Assembly (NCBI GenBank): GCA_934675465.1
Contig: CAKUQM010000068.1
Coordinates: 1 to 5,634 of the forward strand
Direction of reading: 5' to 3'
Length of the DNA stretch: 5,634 bases
Origin: an uncultured Erysipelotrichaceae bacterium
GTDB taxonomy: Bacteria; Bacillota_I; Bacilli_A; Erysipelotrichales; Erysipelotrichaceae
Part shown: positions 1 to 5,412 of the stretch, in pieces
Layout of the letters: every line of letters starts with the position of its first letter
Numbering within the stretch: position 1 is the stretch's first letter
Notes under the pieces: model-generated
What the model saw: only the letters and a program-made list of their open reading frames with translations
Database searches by the model: none
Told to the model about the DNA's origin: nothing
Made by a program: the position numbers and the translations under genes

Positions 1-452
1 TAGTTAGAAACGATGTAAATATGGCTAATCCTTTCTTTTGTAAGTACATATGTCCTCAAGGGGTACTAGAGGGTGCGCTACCATTATCATTTGTTAATCC
101 AAGTGTTAAGGCAGCCTTAGGTAAACTATTTACTTGGAAGTTTTCTATTCTAGTGATTATAGTTATCCTAAGTACTATCTTCTATCGGCCATTCTGTAAG
201 TGGTTGTGTCCTCTTGGCGCATTCTATGCCTTGTTCAATAAGATATCTTTATTTAAGATTAAGTTTGAAGAAGACAAGTGTGTGCGTTGTGGAAAGTGTG
301 TAAAAACTTGTAAGATGGATGTTGATGTGACTAAAAATCCGCAACATACAGAATGTATTAGATGTGGTGATTGTATTAAGGCATGTCCTGTAAAAGCACT
401 AAGCTATAATTTTGGCTTAGATTTAAAGAAAGAAGGTAAATTAAATGATTAA
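1..452 (+). CDS. Membrane 4Fe-4S polyferredoxin (NapH/CcoG-like), 5' end cut by the window
   Basis: The reading frame is open from the first bases of the window and the ATG at 21 has no ribosome binding site, so the true start lies upstream and only the C-terminal part is visible. Numbering from the ATG at 21, there are two CxxxCP motifs (CKYICP at 7-12 and CKWLCP at 59-64) around a membrane helix at about 38-55. Two ferredoxin-type clusters follow, C87-C90-C93-C97 and C112-C115-C118-C122. The first cluster ends in CK instead of the usual CP. Membrane CxxxCP motifs followed by a two-cluster ferredoxin tail are typical of NapH, CcoG and related electron-transfer proteins. The gene overlaps the next one, a thioredoxin-like lipoprotein, by 8 bases, so the two are surely cotranscribed. 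I infer that it carries electrons from the cytoplasm to that lipoprotein. The electron donor and the exact subfamily cannot be told from this fragment. Confidence 0.85.
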   Translation, partial: VRNDVNMANPFFCKYICPQGVLEGALPLSFVNPSVKAALGKLFTWKFSILVIIVILSTIFYRPFCKWLCPLGAFYALFNKISLFKIKFEEDKCVRCGKCVKTCKMDVDVTKNPQHTECIRCGDCIKACPVKALSYNFGLDLKKEGKLND

Positions 453-1299
453 AAAATTATTAGTAAGCTTATTAACAGTATTGATGTTGGTAGGTCTTGT
501 GGCTTGTAAGAAGGATGATAATCTAGAGGCTCAGGCTTTAGCTAGATATAAGGAATTGATGGCTGAAGAGAATGAAATCCTAGGTAAGGATAATGAACTT
601 TGGGAAAAGGTTTATATGGCAAGTGATAAGATGTCTATGATTGAAGATGGTAAGAACTATGGTGATTTCTTATTAGATATGGTTGAAATAATTAAGGATG
701 AATTATCAGAAGATGATTATGGCTATATCAAGAATCAAGCTCAAAAGATTAAGGATATTGAAGCTGAATTAACAGAGCTTGAAAATAAGTATCCAGATCT
801 TTCAACTAAGGCAAATGATTCAAGTATGAATATGGAAGAGATGGAAGCTTATCCTTCATTTACTGGTAAAGACTTAGATGGCAATGATGTTGATAGTAAG
901 GAAGTATTTAAGAATAATAAGTTTACTGTAGTTAATTATTGGTTTACAGGTTGTACAGGTTGTGTTGCAGAACTTGCCGATTTAGAAAAATTAAATAAAG
1001 AATATAAAGAAATGGGCGGGGAGTTAGTTGGTGTTAATACTACATTGTTAGATGGTAAGGAAGAAGATATTAAGGAAGCGAAGGACTTATTAGCTACAAA
1101 GGGTGTTACTTATAGAAACTTTTATTTCGCAAAGGATAGCGCAGCAGGTAAGTTCACTGAAAACATCTTCGCATATCCTATTACTTACGTTATTGATTCC
1201 CAAGGTAATATTGTTGGTGAGCCAATCTTAGGTGCTCTTATGGAAGATGCTCAAAAGGAATTGTTAGATAAGTATATTCAAGAAGCTTTGAGTAAGTAA
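445..1299 (+). CDS. TlpA-like thioredoxin-fold lipoprotein
   Basis: The 284-residue protein starts with a lipoprotein signal peptide (lysines, then a hydrophobic stretch, then LVAC with the lipidated Cys at 21), so it should be anchored on the outer face of the membrane. Residues 25-130 are acidic, charged and probably helical, with no family that I recognise. From about 136 there is a TlpA/AhpC-TSA thioredoxin fold: the strand TVVNYW, the redox motif CTGC at 170-173, and a cis-proline in the YPITYVID stretch at 244-251. The start is supported by AGAAGG at 431-436, 8 bases ahead. Proteins of this kind in Gram-positive bacteria pass electrons to surface methionine sulfoxide reductases, as Etrx lipoproteins do in Streptococcus pneumoniae. 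The neighbours here fit that role: an Fe-S membrane protein upstream and MsrAB 36 bases downstream. The long N-terminal helical region is larger than in a minimal TlpA protein. Confidence 0.85.
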   Translation: MIKKLLVSLLTVLMLVGLVACKKDDNLEAQALARYKELMAEENEILGKDNELWEKVYMASDKMSMIEDGKNYGDFLLDMVEIIKDELSEDDYGYIKNQAQKIKDIEAELTELENKYPDLSTKANDSSMNMEEMEAYPSFTGKDLDGNDVDSKEVFKNNKFTVVNYWFTGCTGCVAELADLEKLNKEYKEMGGELVGVNTTLLDGKEEDIKEAKDLLATKGVTYRNFYFAKDSAAGKFTENIFAYPITYVIDSQGNIVGEPILGALMEDAQKELLDKYIQEALSK

Positions 1300-1335
1300 T
1301 ATCTAAATTCTTCTTTTACCTAGAAAGTTTATATT

Positions 1336-2397
1336 ATGAAAAGTAAAATACTATTAATTGTGATATTGTTACTAATAACAAGCGCATGTAAGGAAAAGAA
1401 GATGAAAAAAGAATATTTGTATGTGTATGAAGATACAACTGAGAATGTAATTTATTTGGCTGGTGGTTGTTTCTGGGGTCTTGAGTTGTTGATGGAGTCA
1501 ATGGATGGCGTGATAGAGGCAACTAGTGGCTATGCTAATGGTGATGATGAAAACCAAGCTACTTATGATAAGGTTAAAAAAGGTAATACCGGTTTTAAGG
1601 AAACAGTTAGAGTTGAGTACGATCCTGATAAGATTAGCTTAGATGCAATATTGTTAGCTTATTTCTATGTGATAGATCCAACTATTAGAAATAGACAGGG
1701 TAATGATATTGGTAGTCAGTATCAAACAGGTATCTACTATACTAACAATGTGGCTAAGGAAGTTGTTAAACGTATTGTGGATATCGAAAGAAGTAGATAT
1801 AAGGATTTTGTGGTTGAGGTTGAGCCTTTGGTTAATTTTATAGAAGCAGAGGAGTATCATCAAAACTATTTACAGAAAAATCCTAATGGCTATTGTCATA
1901 TTCCAAGAAAAGAAATTGAGTTGTTCTCTAAATTGAGGATTGATCCAGGTGATTATAAGAAGCCTGCAACAGATCTTATTAGGGAGAAGCTTAATGATGA
2001 ACAGTATCGTATTACGCAAGAAAATGGTACTGAGAAGCCTTTCCTTAATGAATTCTATGATCATTTCGAGAAGGGCATCTATGTTGATGTTGTAACTGGT
2101 GAACCACTATTCTCATCTAGTGATAAGTTTGAAAGTGGATGTGGTTGGCCAGCCTTCTCTAAGCCTATTGAGGAACCATCTATTATTAAGAAGGAAGATA
2201 ATAGCTATGGCATGAGAAGAACTGAGGTTAGAAGTAGATCGGGCGATAGTCATTTAGGTCATGTGTTTGAGGGTGATCCTGAATCTCCAAATGGTACTAG
2301 GTACTGTATTAATAGTGCAGCCTTGCGTTTTATTCCTTATGCCAAGATGGAACAAGAGGGCTATGGCCATCTGCTTGATATATTCAATGAGGAGTGA
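1336..2397 (+). CDS. msrAB: MsrA-MsrB fusion lipoprotein, peptide methionine sulfoxide reductase
   Basis: The 353-residue protein reduces both stereoisomers of methionine sulfoxide in proteins. A short signal peptide ends in ITSAC (Cys 18), predicting a surface lipoprotein; Thr at -3 makes the lipobox slightly atypical. The MsrA domain (about 38-190) has the catalytic GCFWG motif with Cys 45, the stretch GNDIGSQY at 122-129 and a probable resolving Cys 187 in NGYCHIP. The MsrB domain (about 212-337) has SGCGWPAF with resolving Cys 269, HLGHVF at 306-311 and catalytic Cys 324 in RYCINSAALRF. The CxxC pairs of zinc-binding MsrB enzymes are absent, as in the PilB and streptococcal type. AGAAAG at 1322-1327 serves the start. 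The gene follows the thioredoxin-like lipoprotein, which probably recycles its disulfides. It is assigned firmly because all catalytic motifs are present. Confidence 0.96.
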   Translation: MKSKILLIVILLLITSACKEKKMKKEYLYVYEDTTENVIYLAGGCFWGLELLMESMDGVIEATSGYANGDDENQATYDKVKKGNTGFKETVRVEYDPDKISLDAILLAYFYVIDPTIRNRQGNDIGSQYQTGIYYTNNVAKEVVKRIVDIERSRYKDFVVEVEPLVNFIEAEEYHQNYLQKNPNGYCHIPRKEIELFSKLRIDPGDYKKPATDLIREKLNDEQYRITQENGTEKPFLNEFYDHFEKGIYVDVVTGEPLFSSSDKFESGCGWPAFSKPIEEPSIIKKEDNSYGMRRTEVRSRSGDSHLGHVFEGDPESPNGTRYCINSAALRFIPYAKMEQEGYGHLLDIFNEE

Positions 2398-2433
2398 TGT
2401 AATGTCGCTTCTCTTTTAATTTGTAATGTAGAT

Positions 2434-2676
2434 ATGAAAAACGAAGTGAATATTAATATTAAACTAGATGAAAAAATCAAGAATGAAATGGAAGCTGTTT
2501 GTTTAGAGATGGGACTTTCTATGTCTGAGACCTTTAATATTTTTGCCAAGAGGGTGGCAAGAGAAGGACACATTCCTTTTGAATTAAGTGATGATGATTA
2601 TCTAGAGGATATTATTAGGGATATTAAAGAAGGCAGGGCTCATTTTTCTGAGCATGAATTAATTGAAGTTGAATAA
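2434..2676 (+). CDS. RelB/DinJ-family antitoxin without a partner toxin
   Basis: The 80-residue protein has the layout of RelB/DinJ antitoxins: a ribbon strand (EVNINIKLD, 4-12), a charged helix (about 13-26), then GLSMSETFNIFAKRVAREG (27-45), the second helix of a ribbon-helix-helix DNA-binding fold, followed by the usual HIPFEL. The acidic tail (53-80) is where family members wrap their toxin. Normally a RelE/YafQ-type toxin gene follows at once, but the bases after the stop hold only hairpins and then genes on the other strand. It is therefore an orphan antitoxin, a stand-alone regulator, or the partner of a toxin elsewhere. No clear Shine-Dalgarno precedes the ATG. The gene begins 36 bases after msrAB with no terminator between, so it may be read from the msrAB transcript. 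Confidence 0.85.
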   Translation: MKNEVNINIKLDEKIKNEMEAVCLEMGLSMSETFNIFAKRVAREGHIPFELSDDDYLEDIIRDIKEGRAHFSEHELIEVE

Positions 2677-2680
2677 TAAA

Positions 2681-2734
2681 ATCTCCATCATTTAATGGTG
2701 AAATGATGGAGATAATCATACTTATGATGGAGAT
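2681..2734. repeat. Hairpin with one left arm and two competing right arms
   Basis: ATCTCCATCATTT (2681-2693) and AAATGATGGAGAT (2701-2713) form a perfect 13-bp stem with a 7-base loop. A second right arm, ATGATGGAGAT (2724-2734), is identical to the last 11 bases of the first. The left arm can therefore pair with either copy. No T-run follows on the + strand. On the - strand the stem is followed by TTTATTATTC, so it could act as a weak terminator for the leftward genes. Confidence 0.8.
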
Positions 2735-2736
2735 AG

Positions 2737-2784
2737 AAAAGCGTTCTTTTGTGAGTATATAAACTAACAATTAAGAACGCTTTT
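2737..2784. terminator. Bidirectional intrinsic terminator between convergent genes
   Basis: AAAAGCGTTCTT (2737-2748) and AAGAACGCTTTT (2773-2784) pair over 12 bp. After a 2-base bulge, TTGTGAGT (2749-2756) pairs further with ACTAACAA (2763-2770) around one G-A mismatch. The stem has A's on the left and T's on the right, the form expected of a terminator working in both directions. It lies between the rightward relB-like gene and the leftward cassette, starting only 5 bases beyond the stop of the duplicated LUD tail. It may originally have been the terminator of the LUD gene. Confidence 0.75.
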
Positions 2785-2789
2785 AGATT

Positions 2790-2828
2790 TTAAAATCCTA
2801 ACTCATCACTAACTGGAATAAGATGCGT
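2790..2828 (-). pseudogene. Detached duplicate of the LUD gene 3' end (last 13 codons)
   Basis: Read on the minus strand this reads THLIPVSDELGF and then a TAA stop. It matches the end of the LUD gene (MHLILVNDELGF plus stop, at 4385-4423) at 34 of 39 bases by eye. All five differences are transitions; three change an amino acid (M to T, L to P, N to S). It starts on the base right after the NADAR stop codon and in the same frame, but has no start codon of its own. It is a gene remnant or one end of an insertion. Confidence 0.85.
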
Positions 2829-3305
2829 TTAGATATTATCTCTAACCATCATTAGGGTATAACCTAATAGATTTCTACCTTTCCACTTATTAGGATTAAA
2901 TCTATTGGGATCTGTCATTGATAAACCAATTCCCCAAATTTGATCATTAACAGCACATTCAGCTAAAACAGAATCCTTAGTATTCTTTAATAAACATCTT
3001 AATTCTTCGTTTTGAGAAAATTTTTGATATAAACCTTCATAAACTATTATTTGTCTAATACCACTCCATAGCTTATCATTGTAGTTTGTAACTGATCTTC
3101 CTAATTCTTTAATGGTAGCTGGGTCTTTGGTATTAAGTATTTCTTTGGCTATATCATAGTTTTTAAAAGTAACAGCTTTCTTATACATCATATATTGTTC
3201 CACCGAACTAAAATTAATACCTTCAATAGTAAAAGGACTTTCATACCAGTTACTGAGGTATCCATTTTCTTCATAAGTTTGATGGAAACAAATTATTTTG
3301 TTCAT
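2829..3305 (-). CDS. NADAR-family protein (YbiA-like, DUF1768), predicted ADP-ribose hydrolase/antitoxin
   Basis: The 158-residue protein is close to the usual length of NADAR domains. Recognisable family landmarks run in order: LSNWYESPFTIEG (17-29), FSSVEQYMMYKKA (32-44) with conserved Glu 36, ELGR (67-70), LW (79-80), QKF (94-96), LAECAVNDQIWGIGL (114-128) and the closing GRNLLGYTLMMVR (143-155). NADAR proteins act on NAD or ADP-ribose-linked substrates. Some remove ADP-ribose from guanine and protect cells from DarT-type toxins, while plant and bacterial YbiA relatives act in riboflavin metabolism. The gene overlaps the end of the preceding gene as ATGA (3302-3305), and two genes upstream lies an ADP-ribosyltransferase. 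I infer that it is the antidote of that enzyme. The substrate is unknown. The two N-terminal residues pairs around FHQTYEENG are not distinctive. Confidence 0.88.
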   Translation of the reverse strand: MNKIICFHQTYEENGYLSNWYESPFTIEGINFSSVEQYMMYKKAVTFKNYDIAKEILNTKDPATIKELGRSVTNYNDKLWSGIRQIIVYEGLYQKFSQNEELRCLLKNTKDSVLAECAVNDQIWGIGLSMTDPNRFNPNKWKGRNLLGYTLMMVRDNI

Positions 3306-3721
3306 TTAATAAATCCTACTTTTTTAACTGCTAGATCTAAATCCAAATCATGAAGACCAGGATAAGCTTTGATAAGAAAAGATAAAGGGACTTTGTTGAT
3401 TACTTCACTACTTGGAATGTTGTAATACCATTGGTAATAAGCGTAGAATTGTCCAATCCAGTTAGGCATAAACCCTTCAAGTGCTTGTCCATTTACTAAA
3501 GAATAATTATCTTCTTTACAAAAGAAATCCCACAACTCTTTAGCGTTCATGGTATTAACATATGCTTGTCCTTCATCAATATATTTTCTAGTTTTGCTAA
3601 GCATATATTTAGTGATGAAATCAGAGGTATCTTTATTTGGAAAGTCTTGTGAAACCAAATCAAAAAGTTTTCCTTGATTTTCTACTACATCCGATAAATA
3701 TTCTATTGCGTATGAACTCAT
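3302..3721 (-). CDS. Unrecognised 139-residue protein between ADP-ribosyltransferase and NADAR genes
   Basis: I do not recognise the family with certainty. The protein is soluble, without signal peptide or membrane segment, and rich in aromatic residues. The stretch from about 80 to 125 (LEGFMPNWIGQFYAYYQWYY, then NIPSSEV and AYPGLHD) looks strongly constrained. The C-terminal part (about 96-136) vaguely resembles DUF3791, small proteins that commonly sit next to DUF3990 genes; this is a tentative impression from pattern only. The ribosome binding site GGAAAGG lies just upstream of its ATG, inside the end of the ADP-ribosyltransferase gene, and only 3 bases separate the two genes. It overlaps the NADAR start by 4 bases. 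The coupling suggests one functional unit in which it may be an adaptor, a substrate carrier or a second antitoxin. Confidence 0.8.
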   Translation of the reverse strand: MSSYAIEYLSDVVENQGKLFDLVSQDFPNKDTSDFITKYMLSKTRKYIDEGQAYVNTMNAKELWDFFCKEDNYSLVNGQALEGFMPNWIGQFYAYYQWYYNIPSSEVINKVPLSFLIKAYPGLHDLDLDLAVKKVGFIK

Positions 3722-3724
3722 AAA

Positions 3725-4375
3725 CTACCTTTCCAACAATCTACTAAAAACATTCTTGACTTCATTTTTGTCGGAGTCAATAAGATCTCTCATATTTCTT
3801 CTTGCGTTAATATCTCTTTTATTATACTTTTCATTAAATTCTTTAAAGTCTACTGCAATTAAATCTTTTTCTAATTCTTTTAGATTATCAAATGCTTTTT
3901 GAGATTTAAGACAATATTGTATGCCTAAATCACCAAGAGATAAGAGTTCCTCCAAAATATCAAAATCTACATTATCACGGACAAATTCCTTCGCAATATA
4001 GAAATAAGAAGCATTAGCTCTCCAACCTTTAATGACATCGTATCCACTAGTGTCAATCCCATACTTATCAATAAATTCTTTAGATAATACTTTATATCTT
4101 TTGGAGTCATCAGCATCTCTATGTTTCATCAATTCAGCTAACCAACTTAGAACATTATATTCAGTAAAGTCTAATACTTTTAAATCAGTTGTATCTAGTT
4201 CGTATTTATGAACCCATGCATTATTTTCATTAGGTCTAGATACCGACCATTCTTTGGCAAGTTCTAAATTTTCAGTTAGATAAAAACCTCTTCCGTAGTC
4301 GCTATCTTCACCATATCCATATATAGGAGTAAAGTCTTTATTAGGACTACCATGATATAAAACAATTTTTGTCAT
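3725..4375 (-). CDS. DUF3990-like ADP-ribosyltransferase, predicted toxin
   Basis: The 216-residue protein begins with LYHGS (6-10) and has DYGRGFYLTENLELAKEW at 26-43. This is the pattern of DUF3990 and related ADP-ribosyltransferase folds, where His 8 and Tyr 32 would hold NAD. Further on are YDVIKGWRANASYF (112-125) and QYCLKSQKAF (153-162). DUF3990 proteins often have a QICF-type motif at that last place, which puts Gln 153 where many such enzymes have the catalytic Glu. The C-terminal 45 residues are highly charged and extend past the usual domain. AGGAGG at 4381-4386 gives a strong start. The gene is the first of three packed genes ending in a NADAR gene, so I infer a toxin that attaches ADP-ribose to an unknown target. 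A housekeeping role cannot be excluded. Confidence 0.8.
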   Translation of the reverse strand: MTKIVLYHGSPNKDFTPIYGYGEDSDYGRGFYLTENLELAKEWSVSRPNENNAWVHKYELDTTDLKVLDFTEYNVLSWLAELMKHRDADDSKRYKVLSKEFIDKYGIDTSGYDVIKGWRANASYFYIAKEFVRDNVDFDILEELLSLGDLGIQYCLKSQKAFDNLKELEKDLIAVDFKEFNEKYNKRDINARRNMRDLIDSDKNEVKNVFSRLLER

Positions 4376-4380
4376 CTATA

Positions 4381-4386
4381 CCTCCT
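4381..4386 (-). promoter_or_regulatory. Strong ribosome binding site of the ADP-ribosyltransferase, overlapping the LUD stop
   Basis: On the minus strand AGGAGG ends 5 bases before the ATG of the ADP-ribosyltransferase gene. Its first two bases are the last two of the TAG stop of the LUD gene (4385-4387). Translation of the two genes is thus likely coupled, and there is no room for a separate promoter between them. Confidence 0.8.
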
Positions 4387-4423
4387 AGAATCCTAACTCA
4401 TCATTAACTAGAATAAGATGCAT
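4385..4423 (-). repeat. Direct repeat, copy within the intact LUD gene
   Basis: The last 13 codons of the LUD gene match the detached copy at 2790-2828 at 34 of 39 bases. The similarity stops at both sides: it ends at the stop codon, and upstream of the ATG codon at 4421-4423 the sequences are unrelated. The two copies have the same orientation and enclose exactly the three-gene cassette. Confidence 0.85.
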
Positions 4424-5014
4424 TCTGTCTGTGTGGCGTGAGAATCTAGTTATTAAGAATTGACAACAGATAGTATCCATTGATCTACAATCAAAACATT
4501 TACCTGTTTTCTTACATGGTGTATTAATATCAAATCTTTGAGCATTGGTAGTAGCTGCTACATTTCTAGCTCTTTTCATTGCAGTGTCTAGGTCAGGACA
4601 TACTTTATTAATACCTACGATAAAGATTACTTTCTTAGGTCCTTGGCAAATATAAGATACTCTATTAGAATTGCCATCAATGTTTACCAAGATTCCATCT
4701 TGACTCATTGCGTTAACACTAGATAAGAAGATATCAGCATCATATCCTTTTAATAGAGCTTCTCTTCTATCTAACTTGCTTCTATCAATATAGTTATAAT
4801 CATTACTATTATTAATCACATCGACAAGGCCAATATCAATAGCACTTTGACAACCACCCATAGTAACACTAGAACCCTTTGGCATTAATTCAAGTGCAAG
4901 TCTCAAAGCTTCTTCCTTATCCTTAGCATAGTATCCCTTAATATTTCTAGTTCCTAATTCCTTAATAACTGTAGTCGCTAATAATTCATTTCTTTTAAAG
5001 ACATTCTCATTCAT
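4385..5014 (-). CDS. LUD-domain protein (lactate utilization protein family)
   Basis: The 209-residue protein belongs to the LUD (DUF162) family, whose better-known members LutB and LutC serve L-lactate oxidation; short single-domain members such as this are usually of unknown function. Visible landmarks are GSSVTMGGCQS (47-57), SSVNAMSQDGILVNIDGNSN (98-117), IVGINKV (132-138), RARNVAATTNAQR (148-160) and the end ILVNDELGF. A cysteine group near the C-terminus (C167, C173, C176, C183, C184) could bind metal or an Fe-S cluster; this is inference. The start has a good AGGAGG site at 5022-5027 and a TATAAT at 5040-5045. The same last 13 codons occur as a diverged copy beyond the cassette that follows. 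No other lactate utilization gene is seen in this window. Confidence 0.9.
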   Translation of the reverse strand: MNENVFKRNELLATTVIKELGTRNIKGYYAKDKEEALRLALELMPKGSSVTMGGCQSAIDIGLVDVINNSNDYNYIDRSKLDRREALLKGYDADIFLSSVNAMSQDGILVNIDGNSNRVSYICQGPKKVIFIVGINKVCPDLDTAMKRARNVAATTNAQRFDINTPCKKTGKCFDCRSMDTICCQFLITRFSRHTDRMHLILVNDELGF

Positions 5015-5039
5015 AATTTGGCCTCCTATTAATAGAATA

Positions 5040-5045
5040 ATTATA
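5040..5045 (-). promoter_or_regulatory. Candidate -10 element of the LUD transcription unit
   Basis: A perfect TATAAT on the minus strand lies 25 bases before the LUD start codon, with the ribosome binding site between. No convincing -35 is at the normal distance: TTGATT (5059-5064) is only 13 bases away and TTGGAG (5066-5071) is 20 away. If real, this promoter would also drive the three downstream cassette genes. Confidence 0.4.
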
Positions 5046-5060
5046 CTATTTTAAGTTTAA

Positions 5061-5159
5061 TCAAACTCCAATATATCCTGTGAATCTTCCTGATTCAATA
5101 TGTCTTATTGAACCATTCTTAACTATCTTGCCAAGCTTCTTTTTAACATAATAACCTTC
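5061..5159 (-). pseudogene. Possible decayed 3' end of an unknown gene
   Basis: A 32-codon open frame on the minus strand has no start codon and is directly preceded by TAA. Its translation reads like an ordinary protein end (KKKLGKIVKNGSIRHIESG, then RFTGYIGV and a stop). The family is not recognised. A similar piece in the neighbouring repeat unit (minus strand, ending near 5197) reads SKNGVIPY and stop. Together they suggest remnants of a gene that once stood upstream of the LUD gene in the same direction. Chance cannot be excluded. Confidence 0.3.
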
Positions 5160-5302
5160 TTATAATTTACTTAATGTCGATTTTTTTATTAGATTTAGTA
5201 AGGTATAACACCGTTTTTTGATGAAAAATGCTTAAAAACATCATTATCTTTTACTTAATCGCTTTTTTTTCATAGATTAAGTAAAGGATAACATCATTTT
5301 CT
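5145..5302. repeat. Two imperfect tandem units of about 84 bases with inverted arms
   Basis: Unit 1 has TTACTTAAT (5167-5175) facing ATTTAGTAA (5193-5201). Unit 2 has TTTACTTAATC (5250-5260) facing GATTAAGTAAA (5275-5285), a perfect 11-bp stem around a T-rich loop. Each pair is flanked by an AACATCATT-like motif (near 5145, 5206, 5236 and 5289). Stretches 5191-5224 and 5274-5307 match at 26 of 34 bases. The arms, the T-runs in the loops and the spacing recur together, so the duplication is real even though diverged. Confidence 0.55.
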
Positions 5303-5360
5303 CATCAGTATCAAATATTATGCTAACACCACCACTTGTACCATTGAGCTTTCTATTGAT
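5277..5360 (-). pseudogene. Possible small gene remnant in the intergenic region
   Basis: A 27-codon frame between two stops on the minus strand reads KLNGTSGGVSIIFDTDEK in its middle, which looks like protein sequence, and stops inside the right arm of repeat unit 2. It has no usable start codon near its beginning and no recognised family. It is listed as a weak sign that the whole intergenic block from 5061 to 5360 is eroded coding DNA. Confidence 0.2.
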
Positions 5361-5381
5361 TTAACAAATGTATGACATGGA

Positions 5382-5411
5382 TTGATGCTAAATCAGCTTA
5401 TAAGATATATT
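5382..5411 (+). promoter_or_regulatory. Candidate promoter of the pyrR-like transcription unit
   Basis: TTGATG (5382-5387) and TATATT (5406-5411) stand 18 bases apart, four and five matches to the consensus hexamers. Transcription would start near 5418, inside the left arm of the following inverted repeat. In AT-rich DNA such matches are easily found by chance. Confidence 0.35.
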
Positions 5412-5412
5412 A

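Noticed and set aside
1334..2064. Several minus-strand open frames opposite msrAB (1334-1522, 1654-1863, 1870-2064)
   Set aside because: They lie wholly within a gene with all catalytic motifs intact, have low-complexity hydrophobic translations and no ribosome binding sites.
2402..2419. Five-codon ORF after msrAB with GAGGAG in front
   Set aside because: Too short; the GAGGAG is simply the coding end of msrAB.
2361..2573. Minus-strand open frame of 70 codons opposite the relB-like gene
   Set aside because: It overlaps a clear antitoxin gene and the end of msrAB, and its translation has no recognisable pattern; in particular it is not a toxin.
5261..5270. GC followed by eight T's as a terminator
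   Set aside because: The T-run sits in the loop of the 5250-5285 hairpin, not after a stem, and no other stable stem precedes it.
5145..5302. CRISPR array
   Set aside because: Only two diverged units, with unequal, internally symmetric sequence and no constant repeat with unique spacers.
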